Below the pieces are notes generated by a model. The model had not been told where the DNA came from, made no database searches, and worked only from the letters and a program-made list of their open reading frames with translations. DNA of 64,000 nt from Fistulifera solaris (lineage: Eukaryota; Bacillariophyta; Bacillariophyceae; Naviculales; Stauroneidaceae), in the NCBI GenBank assembly GCA_030295235.1, contig AP026127.1, forward strand, positions 498,501 to 562,500, read 5' to 3'. Positions 47,036 through 60,500 of this stretch are shown here, in pieces (the stretch's first letter is position 1; each line of letters starts with the position of its first letter). Position numbers and translations under genes: made by a program.

Positions 47036-48762
47036 ATGGAACCCCGTCGACCGAAACGAACACGAAAGCCCCCGAGTCCAAACTCGGTGCTCGATCGCCG
47101 GGCGTTTGTGAAAGCTCTGGATGATCGAGGCCTCGTGGTTAAGGCCGTGCACATTGATGCATTCTATCAAGCGCTGCATCGACAGCATTATCCCGACCTA
47201 CCCGAATTTGTCGATCGCTATTATCAGCACGAAGAAGAAGCGAGTGAGAAACAGAAATCATCGGTGCCGGTGGCTCCTTTGAAAAACAGAATTTCCGGAA
47301 AGAAAAACAAGAATCGCGTGCAATTGCCACAAAAGTTTTTGGAGTTTGTGGAAGATCCCAACAATGGATTTGTTACCGTTACTTCGACAGTGGCGTTGCA
47401 AAAACGTCGGGCGATCAAACGACGACGAAATTGGCCGTTCGATTGCACGATGGGCAACTCGTCGAATCTGTACTGATGCGTTATGTGAATCAGGAAGGCA
47501 GTCGAGCGAGTTTGTGTGTTAGCTCGCAGTGTGGATGCGCCATGGGATGTGTAAGTTTCTTAAATTATGGTAGTGCTCTCTAAGGTCTGGCTTTGTCATC
47601 TCATCTATGTTCATAATCTGTTCTTTCATTCAGACCTTTTGTGCTACAGGAACAATGGGTGTAAGTACTATTCAGTACGAATCGTGTATTAAGTAGATTG
47701 CAGGATTCATAAACTCACATTTTTAAAAACAGTTATCCGGAAACTTGACGACGGGCGAAATATTGGAGCAGGTCGTTCATGCGGACCGCATTTTGGCAAA
47801 AGAGTGGCAGGAACGCCAAAAAGAAAACGTGCAATCCAACAGCAGCAAGAATGAGTTGAAACTAGATCTGGTACGCAACATTGTTTTCATGGGGATGGGA
47901 GAACCATTGGACAACTACACGAACGTGGTGGAAGCTTGCCGGGCGCTCATTGATCGAAAAAGATGGAATCTGGCCCATGGGCGTGTCACCGTGTCCACCG
48001 TTGGTTTGGTGAAACAAATTCGTCGTTTGACGGAAGAGTTGCCCGAGATATCGCTTGCCTTGTCACTCCATGCCCCCAACCAGGAAATGCGCAGTGCCAT
48101 TGTACCCACGGCCAAGAACTTTTACATTAACGATTTGATTGACGCGCTCGATGGTCATATGATGGCATATTTGAAAAAGCGACTTCCTGCCGGAACGGTG
48201 TTTTTCTGCGGAGCAGCGTATTCAGGAAAGTTCTCGTCGTCGAGCCATGATCGAGTACGTCATGCTGGAAGGTGATACAAGTTCGCTGGAATGCGCACAT
48301 CAGTTGGGAAAGCTGTGTGAAAATCGACATTTAGTAGTCAATTTGATCCCATACAATCAGACTGATGTCAAGGATAAATTGCGATGTCCCTCGCCAGAAC
48401 ATATTGAATCGTTTCGCCGAATTGTGAGTTCGTACGGCGCGTTCTGTACCGTTCGCAGGACTATGGGAGCCGACATTGACAGTGCGTGTGGGCAGCTCAT
48501 TACATTGGAGAGGGGCGAGAAAGGCAAACTTCGTGACATCGAAGATACAGTAAATCAGAACACGGGTAATCCCAAGCAAGCGGCGAATAGATCAAACATT
48601 CGAAAAAGTATGATACCTCAGAAAACCGAACCTCGTGAAAAGGCGTTCAAGACATTTGACTGGGATCCTTGGTTGGGGCACCTTGCAGCAGCTACTGGCA
48701 TTGCTGCGTCTTGCTTTTTCATCTCGACTTATCTGTTGTTGAGAAACCGAAATAATAAATGA
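47036..48762 (+). CDS. RlmN-family radical-SAM RNA methyltransferase with C-terminal membrane helix
   Basis: Three exons: 47036-47550, a 27-bp microexon 47634-47660, and 47733-48762; introns 83 and 72 bp. RlmN methylates C2 of adenine in 23S rRNA (A2503) and tRNA (A37) through two SAM and a methyl-Cys. The cluster motif C-x3-C-x2-C (CGCAMGC-TFC) is cut by intron 1 so that the third Cys lies in the microexon. Further marks: [53 protein letters not shown] and [13 protein letters not shown] with the methyl-carrying Cys. The end, [21 protein letters not shown], is a single helix that bacterial RlmN lacks. Two one-base shifts lie near 47402 (A run, deficit) and 48206 (T5, excess). Confidence 0.88.
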
Positions 48763-48952
48763 ACCATGTAGTCTAGAGTGAAATTAACCATATTTGACGT
48801 GTCCGTATAATCACCATTCTCCATGCGTTGTACCTGCGTAATAAGCTTTAATCGCCATCATTTTTAGCACCACTTAAAATGCACTCTTCGATGATTTTCA
48901 ATAAAAATATCAAGCTTCGTTCTCTTCTGGAAAAAATTTAAAAGTGTGCGTT
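48763..48952. other. Intergenic, no feature seen
   Basis: 3' flank of the RlmN-like gene up to the next repeat locus. Confidence 0.4.
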
Positions 48953-49239
48953 GAAATACAACATCTCCACATTTTCTGGATGCCAGTACTTTGTCAAAAA
49001 TCACACTCCCACATTTTCTGGACACGTGAAATATCACTCTCCCACATTTTCTAGACACGTGAAAATATCACACTCCCACATTTTCTGGAGATGTGAAAAT
49101 ATCACACCCCCACATTTTCTGGAGACGTTTTCTGGAGAGGTCAAAAATCACGCTCCCACATTTTGACCAACGAAAATACCACACTCCCAGATTTCCTGGA
49201 AACTTGAAAATACAATTGGTCCAGTTTTTCTGGACCAAT
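48953..49239. repeat. Third palindromic minisatellite locus, about 33-bp units
   Basis: About seven units of CCCACATTTTCTGGA-nACGTGAAAATATCACA; one full-length inverted repeat GGTCCAGTTTTTCTGGACC is at about 49219. It ends about 180 bp upstream of the kinase-fold gene. Confidence 0.88.
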
Positions 49240-49419
49240 ACTTGAAGAAACTTTCGGTGCATTTCTCACTTGTTTCTTTTGTCGTTGTCGTTTAAATTCG
49301 ACAGCCACACGAACAAAGTCTTGTGGATAAAAAGCTCGGTACAATTTCCAACGAAAGTGTACATGTTGAGGGAATGAGTCTCACGCCTTTTGAAACGTTG
49401 TTTGAAATATGCTGATGCA

Positions 49420-50689
49420 ATGAAGGGTCATCGTCGCCAGAAGAACGTGCGACGATGGGTCATTCTTCTGTGCTTCAGTTTGATTGCAATCCTATCGCTA
49501 CGGCAATTTCGAGCTTTTTCATACTTAAATACAAAAGACAGTTCGCGCCCAGCCGCTGTTCGGGTGTTTTACTTTCATCCGAATGTTGTAGCCTCTCACC
49601 GTCCCGTCGAACCTGTATCGGAACGTTCCGTCATTTCCGAATACGTCGATTTCATGTCGTGGCAACCCTGGGAACACGATCGATGTCATTATCCTGTGGA
49701 GTGGCAAACGACGTTTTATCCTACTTGCAATATTCTGCACGAGCTGGAACACACGGGCGAGTTGGCCGGTTCGGGCTACTGGCGACAAGGATGGCTCATG
49801 GATAATATGACGGTTTTGAAACGAGGTACGCTGGCTTGTCTGTTCCTTCCACTTAGCGCCTTGACCTAGTTCTCAGCTCGGCTCTATAGCACTACTGAAT
49901 CCGCCTTCCTCCAACGCGTGGGATGAATTTGCCTGGGGCTTATACAAGTCTCAGGTCGAAGGCATGTGTCTGAATCGGCTCAAGAATACTTCCCACGTTT
50001 TGGATCTATATGCATGGTGTGCTACGTCGACTTTAATCGAACGCGCGGAGGAGAACTTTGCCGATTGGCTGAATCGTACCGATTTGAATAGCCGGCAACG
50101 ATTGTCGTGGGGTCGAGACGTCGCGCGCTTGCTGTGGGACGTTCATTCGATCGATGCACCCTATCCGACCATTGCACACAATGATTTTCGCGCTTCCAAT
50201 TTATTGATCAAGAACAATACGTTTTATGCGGGAGATTTCAATCAAGCCATTTTGCTGCAATGGGATAGTCTGGCGAATGATACGTGTCGCTACAAGCGCC
50301 CCGTCGGCTTGAACAATTTTGCTCCGCCACCCGAGCGAAAAGCTTCCTACAAAAAGTTTGTGCTTCCCGTCAAAATGGACATCTACGAGTTAGGCAACAT
50401 TCTCTATCAGATCTTAACTAGCAACGAACCGCGACATGATTGGCAAGAAGACAGGGGCTATGTCGAAATTAATACTCGCCGATGTGTTACCATGCCAGAC
50501 GTCCAATCACTCGACTATCACAGCAAACTTCTCTACTATGCGACATTGGCTTGTCATGCTATGAAAGCCATTCATCGTCCCTCTAGCTATTCGGTCTGGA
50601 AAGGATTGGAGGAGGGATTGTGGCGCACAAATTTGTCCGACGAAGCGATGAAACGATTGTTTGATCCGTCTTCGGTGTCGTTGAAATGA
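49420..50689 (+). CDS. Type II membrane protein with protein-kinase-like fold (secretory-pathway kinase or pseudokinase)
   Basis: 401 residues, two exons (49420-49825, 49890-50689; 64-bp intron), intact. From ATG 49420 (MKGHRRQKNVRRW) a basic stretch is followed by one helix VILLCFSLIAILSL, so the rest faces the ER/Golgi lumen. The kinase fold is visible: MTVLKRALL with the beta-3 Lys, HNDFRASNLLI in place of HRDxxxxN (catalytic Asp and Asn kept), AGDFNQAILL in place of DFG (Asp kept, Gly replaced by Asn), and MDIYELGNILYQILTSNEP as helix F. Lumenal location and altered DFG recall FAM20/FAM69-type kinases, but I cannot place it in a named family. It might phosphorylate secreted proteins or glycans, or be inactive. 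Confidence 0.7.
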
Positions 50690-50921
50690 TACTCTATGTT
50701 TTGAATGTAGTTTTATTAGTACCGTACCGTTGGATTATCTATCTATAAAACGTACAACGGACATCAGTCCTGTCGAGAGTCTTGTACAAAACGTGGGCTC
50801 TTGTTTTGAAGAATGAAGTCAACATGTCACAAACTCTTTGTTCGATGATCACATTTCTCATCAGATCGACTGATCTGTAAGTACAAGAAATAACAACAAG
50901 GGCATTGAAAAACAAAGTAAC

Positions 50922-51479
50922 ATGGACATGCGTGGAAGACAACCTGACTTTCTAAGCAGTCCTTGGCAGACGCTGAACTCATCGGACAGTTTCTCGCACG
51001 GTCACAGTCAGGTCCCTGGTCGATTACCGATATCGCCTTCTTCCACATATTCAAGCTTGTCGTCGGATTCCGCGAGCGCAGTCAGTAGCATGGAGGCACC
51101 TGTGGAGGTCTATCAAGGACGTAAAATGGAGGGAGCTGGTCGTCTGAGCGATGCACCTCGATCGAGAGGAGGAGTCGGATTATCGCAAGGCCTAATGGCG
51201 CGTCAAATGATTTTACAACAGTATGATACCGCCAAGGCCGACAAAATTACCAAAGAGCGATTGAAGGCTGGCCGAACAATTTATGATGCCAGGAGAATTG
51301 GAAATGAAAAGCAAGCCGAAAGCTCGCGAGTCAAAAAAGCACCGACACCCGACGACGTCCGTGATCCAGAAAGCATGTCGGGCATGAAATATCAGCTTCA
51401 TTGGGATCGCGAACGTATCGCTCGCGACAAAGCTCTTCGTCTTTTAAATGGGGCATTCGGAGAAATAAGTGTCCTTTAA
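50922..51479 (+). CDS. Small unknown basic/Ser-rich protein
   Basis: 185 residues, intact single exon. Not recognised. The first 75 residues are Ser/Pro-rich and disordered (PSSTYSSLSSDSASAVSS); residues 90-185 look helical and charged: LSQGLMARQMILQQYDTAKA, DKITKERLKAGRTIYDARR and YQLHWDRERIARDKALRLL. No signal peptide, membrane helix or metal motif. Start is the ATG at 50922 (MDMRGRQPDF). The stop lies 21 bp from the midasin stop on the other strand, so the transcripts must overlap at their 3' ends. Confidence 0.6.
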   Translation: MDMRGRQPDFLSSPWQTLNSSDSFSHGHSQVPGRLPISPSSTYSSLSSDSASAVSSMEAPVEVYQGRKMEGAGRLSDAPRSRGGVGLSQGLMARQMILQQYDTAKADKITKERLKAGRTIYDARRIGNEKQAESSRVKKAPTPDDVRDPESMSGMKYQLHWDRERIARDKALRLLNGAFGEISVL

Positions 51480-51500
51480 CCGGTTAAAACTATATTTATA

Positions 51501-54500
51501 TTATGGATTACCTTTCTGTAGCTGGGCAAGCATCTCGAACCATTGTCGTAAAACATCTCCAAGGACCTCAGGTAGTGTCTGGATATCCTCGAGAAGTATG
51601 TAGTAGGGGAAGGGGTAATCCTCCATGAAGTGCGTGACCTTCGGAGTGCCTTTCTCGAATGAAACCTCTTTCATGTTCAAAATGCTTTCTTTCTTATCTC
51701 CACCTTCGACGACGATCATCGCTAGCAAAATGTTCCGTTCCATCATCTCGCGAATAAGTCTTCGCAAAGCGTCTTTGCTATCTCGCTCGATGCGCCCATC
51801 GCTGATGAGGAATACAAGCTGCATGGATGCATTATCTCCCGGGCTTTCTAGCGCAGCAAGCGCACTCTCCACACAAAGCGCAGTTCGTGTTCTTTGCTGA
51901 TCAAACTGAAAGTTCTGGACAAGTGTTGCGCCGCTTTCTGTTGTAAAAGGCTGGTGGAACGGATGAACAAGTTTCATTTCCTCACCAAAGCTAGCAACGC
52001 CAACTTCTCCAACCTCAAGCTGACTCATTCCGGTGACGAGAGTAGCCATTGCTCTCAAAGCCATTTCTCCGGCACCTCCCTTCAACATGCTCTCCGAATC
52101 ATCAACGGCGAGTAGAACACGATAATTTCGTTTCGCAGGTTTAGTCCTGCGTAGCCATATTTTGTCTTTCCTGTAACCGCTAGCGATGTAGCTAATAACA
52201 CGTTTCATGTTGATCCGTTTTCCTGTTCTGTAGTCGCCTCTTAATTTTGAAGCCACGAGTGGTTCCATGACGAGACGTAGCTTCTCGCATAATCGTCTTG
52301 AAAGAGCATGAGTATCACTCTGGATTTGTGACCAGCGGGCACGGGCTTGTGCAATTTGTTCCATGTGGACAATTGTGTTGTGCTCATCAACGATTATCTC
52401 TTTACGGTTCAATGTTACTTGCGTTTTATTCGAAACATGCATGCGCGATAGGTCTGATACAACTATATTTGCTAAGCTTTCTTCCGTGCCGTTCAGTTCG
52501 GTGCTCGAAACTGACTGTTTCTGACTTTGGTCATCTACGCTCTGAGTATCCATGTCGTCGGACGCCTCGTCGGCATTTTGAGATTCATTAAACTGCGCTG
52601 GGTAGTCTTTGTGTGTACTATTCCTTTTCTGGTTTGAGTTATTCGCCTCTTTCTTGTTATCGACTTCGCTTTCTGTTTTCAAGGGAGAATCATGGCCCTT
52701 CAACTCGTTATTATCGTTGAGTAACATTTCATCGTTCTCTTCAACGTTTCCAAGAGTTTGAGTAGTATTCGCCTGGTCTTGACTAGCATGTTCAAAGTCT
52801 CCAGTATGATTCTTGTCATCAGACAAATCTTTTCCTGTTTCCATATCTTCTTCATTCTCGTGAGACTTGATGACGTTAAGTTTCTTGAACCAGAATTTTG
52901 ATGCATCGCCTGGGCTCTTCAAAGGATTGGGGAATTCATCACCAAGGGATTGGTCTCTGTTTTCTTTCGAAGCTCCGCTGCTGTAATTTTGTCCGCTTTT
53001 ACCGGAACCGTTACCACCATCATTTGATGTATCATTTGCTTCGTTACCGGAGGCATCACCTTCGTTACTCTGGGGTGCTTCTTGTTCGCTCTCTAATGCA
53101 CCTTGTTCATCAGGTTCACCTTCTACTTGATCATTCCCGTCAGCGTTCTGTACCCCCAGTCCAGATTGTGATTCTTTCTGCTGTTCGTGATGCTGGAGAT
53201 GATCTTTGTTGTCTTGTGCATCGTCTGGTAGCGGCTCGTCCTCGTCATCTTCTCCCCTGTCCCCCACGGCTAGACTAGATTCTACTTGAGATTCATCAAC
53301 ACCCGTCGAGCCACCAACACTTCTCTCCTCGGATTGGTCTGCTTCGTTTACGGTCTCGTCGTTCAAAGCCTCTTCATCGGCAGAACCCTGGTTTTCTTCG
53401 GCATCGTCCTGATTGTCAAGCGAAAGTTGGTCTCCCATATCCATCTCCTCGTTCTCATCATCTTGGTCAACTTTGTCGTTGTCGTTTCCTCTGACATCAA
53501 TGCCGTGGTTTTCCTCATAATTGTCCTCAAAGTCACAGTTGATCTCGTTGGATTCGTCAGTATCCTGCTCCATTTCGGCGCTCTTTTCACGGCTTTCGTC
53601 CTTGCTCGGCGCCTCATCCTCCGCTTTTTTGTCTATATCGTTATCGTCTCTGGTCATCATCTCATCGCTAGCGTGTTCACCTTTTACCGAACTATTCTTC
53701 TCAAATTTTTCTTCGCCTTGGTGGTCTTCTTCGTCATCACTTTCACCCCAAAGTTTTTCATCAATAACATCATCATTTTCTTCGTCACCATCTCCCAACT
53801 CTCTATCAAGCTCTTCTTTTTGTTATCATCGTCTTGTGGATCACCTTGTTCTTCTTCAGGAACATCATACATATCCCCTTCAAAGTCTCCTTCCATTTCC
53901 ATCCCCTTTTCAGCTTCTTCCTTGTCCAATTGTTTAGATGTCCCATCTTTATCGTTTGAATTTTCGTTGGCATCATTCTTTAAGCCCAATAGTTGCTCTT
54001 CATTTTCGATTTGGTCTGTTACATCATTACGTCCTTCGCCTTCCCCCATACCCGTTCCATCTTGATCATCGGCAAAATTTCCTCCAGCATCATTCATATC
54101 TTCAGCAACTCCGTTGTCGTCGACCTTATCTGAACAAAACCCTTTTGCTACCAATACACGAAATACGCGGAGTAAAATGTAGTTTAACTTGGAGCATTCT
54201 CGGTGGAACGACTCAACGACCATGAAATACTCCCGGTAGACCTCCAGCGCGTGAGAGCACAACACCCCGACGTCGTTCATTAGTCTAAAAAGCAATTCCC
54301 TCTCGTGAAATGGAAGGACCTCGTCGCTTTCAATAACCTGGAAGGTTTCAACGCATTCAAAAAGAGACTGATGTAGGCGTTGTACCAAAGAATCGACTGA
54401 CGTGCTGAGAAGATGTCGGTGTATGCTCAGTATCGTAACATCTTCGTATTCAAGCTCATCCATTTCTTTTTTTCTCTTTGACCAAGCTCTGTACTCCCAG

Positions 54501-57500
54501 CAGCACCGAATTCGCTGTCTCCGAGGCAATTTCTTTCAATCGTTCAATTTTCGACTGGACGGGAGCAGAAGCCGATATTTCAACAAAATTAACCTTTTTG
54601 GTTTGATATTGTAAGAACTCATCCGCCAGTTTGAGAGCCCTTTCACAAAGATTTCTGCACGGTTCGAACACCATCGACGGTAAACATACCAGATCTGAGG
54701 ATTTTCTACAAAGTCCATCGATGAAGACAGAGAAAGTCGCTAAAAACACAGCAGAACGCTTGACAGAATCAACGTGGGTGTCCGTGATTAGAAGAACCTG
54801 ACCGCCTTTCAACGGAGCCTCGTGTTTTTCAATATAAGACTCAAGCTGGGCAATAGAATCTCGAGCCCAATACGTGGCATTTTCGCCTTCCAAGAGATTC
54901 ATTGAGGACGAAAGCACAAATTTGAGCTGTTTCATTGTTTCAAGCAAAGTATTCAGGGCTATGCTGAGTTTCCAAACCCGATCTCTTTGCTCGCTACTTT
55001 GATCAGCCTTCTGGCCGAGTAAATCACAGGCACCATAAACGATTTTCCTTGTCTCATTTTCGAAATGTTGTGTTCGAGCAATAATTGAGCGCTGCTGTAA
55101 CAAAAGAAGCAAGCCATGATCTGTGATTGCTTGGACAACATCCAATTGATGCGAGGTTAAATGCTTACTGCCGAAGACTGAAATTTCACCACGAAGAGAA
55201 GATATCTCGGCGACAGACCGTTGATAATACTGGTCAGCATCCCTAATCTCTGTCGAAGTCAGTTCTATAGAGGAAGACTGGAAGATTGCCTCTACTTCGC
55301 GCAATTCGGATGGCAACGACCACTTCGTCGATATAAAGCCTTGCGCTTTTAATTCACGTAAAAGATCGGTTAAAGCCCGCTCCTTCATTGGTCTAGTCGA
55401 ATTCTTGGATCGAAGTGACTCGATGCGATCAAAAATAGATGTGGAAATATCCTTAGCTATGTCCTGGCCAAGAACGACGGTTGAGATATGACTGCCGGTC
55501 CTGAAGCCTGACATTTTCTGACACCAACGCTTCATTTTCGATGCGAGCTCGTATGTTCCTGGTTGTAACTCTATTTTCAAAGAACGCGGGGGTGAAGCAG
55601 ATGAATCGACCGGAGTCTGGTGTACGGAGAACGAGAAGAAATCATTCTTCAAAGGAATCGAATTACATGGGACATCATTTGAACCCGGTTCTCTGATACC
55701 CTGATTTAGTAGGGGTTCGATAAAGACACCTACAGAAGTAGACAGCGCTTCGTCGTACTCTCTGCATATTTTCATCAGTGACCGATGGTTACGTTCGATA
55801 GACTCGGCTTGGGCATAATACGTTTTGTTGTCCCATTTCGCGAGGCTAACTTCCTTTGAAGTTTTGTTTCAATCGGTCTGCGAAGTTCCTTCATTTTTTG
55901 GAGTAACAACCCTGCGAATTGACGGTAGTATCTATCGAGAGATCTCAGTGACAAAGCTAAACTAAGGTGAGCTTCACTATGATTGCCGCTTCGTACTTCT
56001 TCGCCAACCTGACAAGAGAAGCTTCGAAGCATTTCTAACCGGGTGGCGAATTCACCAAGGGGCGAGGACAGGCAGTAAGTGTCAAAGATTTTTAGAATCG
56101 CCACACATTGTTCTGTAGTCGGTGGCAACGAATAACCAGAAGGGCCCTTCTTCGTAATCCATTCAGGGGTAAAACAATGAACTTCGCTGACACGGGGTTT
56201 GCTCTGGCTCTCGTTGCTCTTTTCTAAAACCGATACCATTGCTGAATGCAAGCGTAGCCAGTACTTTCTTGCATTGTATTCCATCTTCTCTTCGCGAGAC
56301 GAAAGTAGACTTTGCCAGCTTGCAAGCTCAAGTTTCCTCCAGTCTAGCACGAGTTGGCTGATTGCTACGAGGGCTTCACCCAGCTTCACTCGACTACTCG
56401 CATGTTGCTCCCAATCTTGTGAATGTTTCAATATTAGCTCGAGACCCCTCATTACTCTCCCCCATGGCGTTTTGTGCACGTCAGTCTTCCGAACACATTC
56501 TACCACTCGTAACACCCCCATGAGAACGCTATTTCCCGGAAAAGTGGATAAAAGCTGAGAGAGTCTTGCTCCTAAATCGTTTAGAGGTTTGGCGGCTTTG
56601 AGTACTTCACTTGGATTAGGATCTCTTGCAAAATCAATTGATTTCTTTTCGAAATAGTTTGGCCCAACTCTGGACACAGATATTTCTGGAACAGAGGTCA
56701 GTGAGATGGCCAAAGCAAATCCCGATACAGAGCCTAATGGCGTGACGCCAAAACTTTGACCGTCATCTTTTGTGTGCAGTCTTCTGGCTGCAGCAAAGGA
56801 TACACCAAACGCCCTCGATCTATCGAAATCCGAAAGGACGGGAGAGCTGGGGCTAAAGAGCTGATCATGTAGAGAGGCTAAAAGTACTATGCGATCCTGG
56901 TCGAGGCATGCTGTGCGCGACTGTATTGTACCTTCCGTGGATGTTCCAACATCAGATTCATCATAGCCGTCGTCGCTGTTATTATCCTGTAATGCTTTTT
57001 GAAAAAACATACGATGGTCTGGAAACTGCTCTCGATACTCTACTTCTTCGTGGTCGTCCGTGATGTCTTTTTGGAGGGACATAAAATGTAAAGCGTCTTC
57101 TCTCGATCCTTCATTCAGCCGTCCGACAACTGTCAACCAACAGCTTAAGACGCCGTTATCTATTCCCGTCACAGCAGCATGTATTGAAAGTCTCGAAAGA
57201 ATGCAACAGTAAATATCCTCCAAACAATGGGCGTCGTTATGGAAGACCTTTTCGGTGTACCGGAGGGCATCAAGGAGATCATCGAGACGCGTCTCAAAAG
57301 GAAATTTGAGGCACGTGTCCATTGCACGTCGGAATAACTCAGCCTCATTCTCTTTCGAAGCAAGCTCATCAGCCAGAGTAGCGAATCCTTCCTGGATAAG
57401 TGCGAGCGATCCACAAAGTGGAATAACGACATCCTCGTACGCTTCAAATTTCGAAGAAAGCATCTTGGAAAATGCGGAACTTGTCGACTGGAATTGCGAT

Positions 57501-60500
57501 ATTTCAGCAAGAAGTCTTTTGGATCACCCGCCGAAGATGGTTGGAATCCTTTTACTTTATTAACAAGAGCAACAGTCTTTGTTACATCAAGAATCGCATC
57601 TGAAAATGCCTTCGTTTCTTTGTATAAAAATGAGAAGTCAGGCCGAGGACACGGTCGCCGGATGACATTTTCCTCCTCATGTTGTTCTCTAGACTGCAAG
57701 GCTTGGATTTCACTGAAAATTGACTGGCATTGTTCATCACTCGAAGTTTTACCGTGAAGTAAAGCACTAGTAACCTGTCTTGCTAGAAGATGCGTCCGCA
57801 ATTTCTCACGCCGAGAAGCCAACAAAGAGATTTTATACATCGCTTTTTGCCCAGGATCAGCGGGAGAGTCCGGTATAGATAGCTGAAATCGCAGCAAGCC
57901 GCACAGCACACGAGCATTCCCAAGCTCCTGTCGAAAGTGTGGAGATTGTGTATCCATACTCCAAATATTCCAAATACTGTCCAGAAGAGGAGATACCACA
58001 GAATTTACGAGCTTCACAAGACGTCCATTTGTGGATGATAAGCATATTGCTAAGATCTTTGTTTTCTTTGCTGCGTCAAAGGCATCCGTACACGCGAGAA
58101 TCCTTGTGATGGTCGAGCTTTCGGTAGAAGCAAATGACTTACGGAGAGCAAAAAAGATATCTTGAGTCAAGAACAGTATCTCGTGTGGACGAGACGTGGA
58201 AGCATGAAAGGAATTTGCTGCCAGCAAATTAAGAAGATTTGTTCCCTGATTCCTTCTTACGCTTTGGTTTTCAATTGTCATGAAGGGGCTCGTCGGCCTT
58301 TGCCCAGTGTTCCTTTCGAAGTAAGAAGCAAACATCGAAAAGCAATGTGACAAAAGTAGCGCTTTCTCACTACCCGCGGATCGTGAAAGACTCAATGCTT
58401 GAACAGTATCTTCTGATTTACCACTTTTGATAAGAGACGGAAGTTCAAGTGTTGGGAGAAAACGTCGCGACAGCGCTTTGCTACCCTCGAAAATCCTAGC
58501 AGATGCATTGTAGCACATAATCGAGAGCAAGCCTCGAAGAGCGTCATGCGTTAAATGAGCCTTTTTGACTCTATCAACCAGATCAAAGACTGGAATGGTT
58601 CTAATTCACTGGGACACCACAATGAACCTTTCAGGGCGATGTTTATAAGTTGCCGAATCTGAGCCACCACGCCCTGAAGCAGCTCTTCAGCTTGCTCCTG
58701 GTTTTTGGTGTCTGTGACAATCTCTGCAACGAGACGAATGATATCGTACTCAAGAGCTTCGCAGCGCTCTTCCAGCAATGGAGCTAGTTGCATGTACGAA
58801 TACGTTTTCAACATCGATTCTGTAAAAAAATGATACCGATTCCCTGTGGAAACATAGTCTTCAGTCATGCTTTCAATATCCTTTATCTCGTAACCATTTT
58901 CGCTCTCCGAGACCTGCGGATTGATGCACAGCGCGTCGTATACCTGATAAAAGTCTCTCTCTCTCCTGGTTATCTCGTCGGATAATGTTTCAGTGACACC
59001 CCGCAGCGAGGCTTTCAAGCTCGAGAATGCTCCGTCTTCATTGAGATCATCAAGAAGCGATAAATGAAGAGTAGAAAACGCCGCTAACACCCGTCGTCTA
59101 AATTCTTGGTCAGTGAACAAGAGCATGTGCCTAGTAGCGAGAAGATTTTCAAGATTCAACAATTCATTGGCATTGCGATCCACGGCAAGATTGGAGGTCA
59201 ACCTTTTAACCTTAAGTACACATGCCAATCGTCCTCAATGCGGGGTACAAGAAACACTGTTGACCATTTGAGCGGAGATGACTGAGCGAGAGTTAAATCG
59301 CTAGTCTCAAAAACAATTGCGTGAATCGTCCTGGTCAGCTTTTCTAGCATCATCCACTTGCGTTCGCCTCTGTCGACGGAAAGGGAAAGTACGCTTTTTG
59401 TAACCAACACCATTGCACAATGAATTCCCCAGTATCAAAGCAAATATGATCCTGCTTTCTCTGCTCTAGATAGACCGACGCCAGGAGAGATTGACGAAGC
59501 GCATCTCGGTGCGAACGGAGCTCGAATAGGCGATATTTAAGTGTTGAAATATTTTGTTCCACATAATTGATCCATTCATCAAGTGCAAGGAAGTAAGGAA
59601 CAAGACAAGGAATCACGGAGCATCGAACTGAGCTTTGTCCAACCTTCCCGTACGACACCAGGTAAGACAGTTCAAGGACCGAGACCCCGACGAAGCTAGA
59701 ACAACTATCTCGCTTCGTTTCCAAATTTTTCTCCCAAACATGCTCTTGAAATAAGTAAGGGACACGATAAATCAATCGCCAATCGATAAATTCGTTGTAA
59801 CTTTCGGAAACTGTTTTGCGGTCGGTAAGAAAGCGATGAATCCATCTTGCCCCCCTTCTCAGTGTAGAAAAGATTTGTGACAAGTATAGTTTTCCTCGCC
59901 CCTCTGTCATCACGGACGACAAGACTAGTACAATAAGATGATCCCGTATGAAATCGGCACTCCCATCAACCACTAAGATACCCTGAAAACTAGTCTGGTG
60001 TGTTATCCAGTCAGTAGATGCTCGATCCTCCTGTAGATATGATTGTAAGACACGAGCACGCCATCTGATATCCGCGAGTTTGGGGTCGATAAGCCAATCG
60101 TCGCGAATAGACAAGACATCGACTAATGGCACAGAATTAGATAGCTGAGGACATCTAGAGTTTTCGTTCGACAAAAGACCCGCTTCACAAGTTTCGCGGT
60201 AGCTGTTAAGCGATTGAAAACATAAACCTCGTCGGATCAAGGATAAGGCGACGGTCATGGTTGGCCGTAAATGTGTCAACCCGCTTAGCGAGGAAAACGG
60301 TTTCGAAATACACGAGGACTTGGTTCCTCCCCCCTTCTTAATAGTCGTCATGTCAATTTCTGTGTTCAGTTCGTTAGATGGAACGAATGAGATCTCAACA
60401 CAACGGTTTCTCATTGCTCTAGACACCTCTCCGTAATTCGGATCACACGACAGAAAAATTCGAAAAGACGGATGGGCAAAGATCTCTCTCGCAGAGACAT

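Noticed and set aside
53286-54065. Plus-strand 259-codon hydrophobic-looking frame
   Set aside because: Antisense to the acidic tail of midasin; GAN/GAY codons read in reverse give Ile/Val/Leu/Phe.
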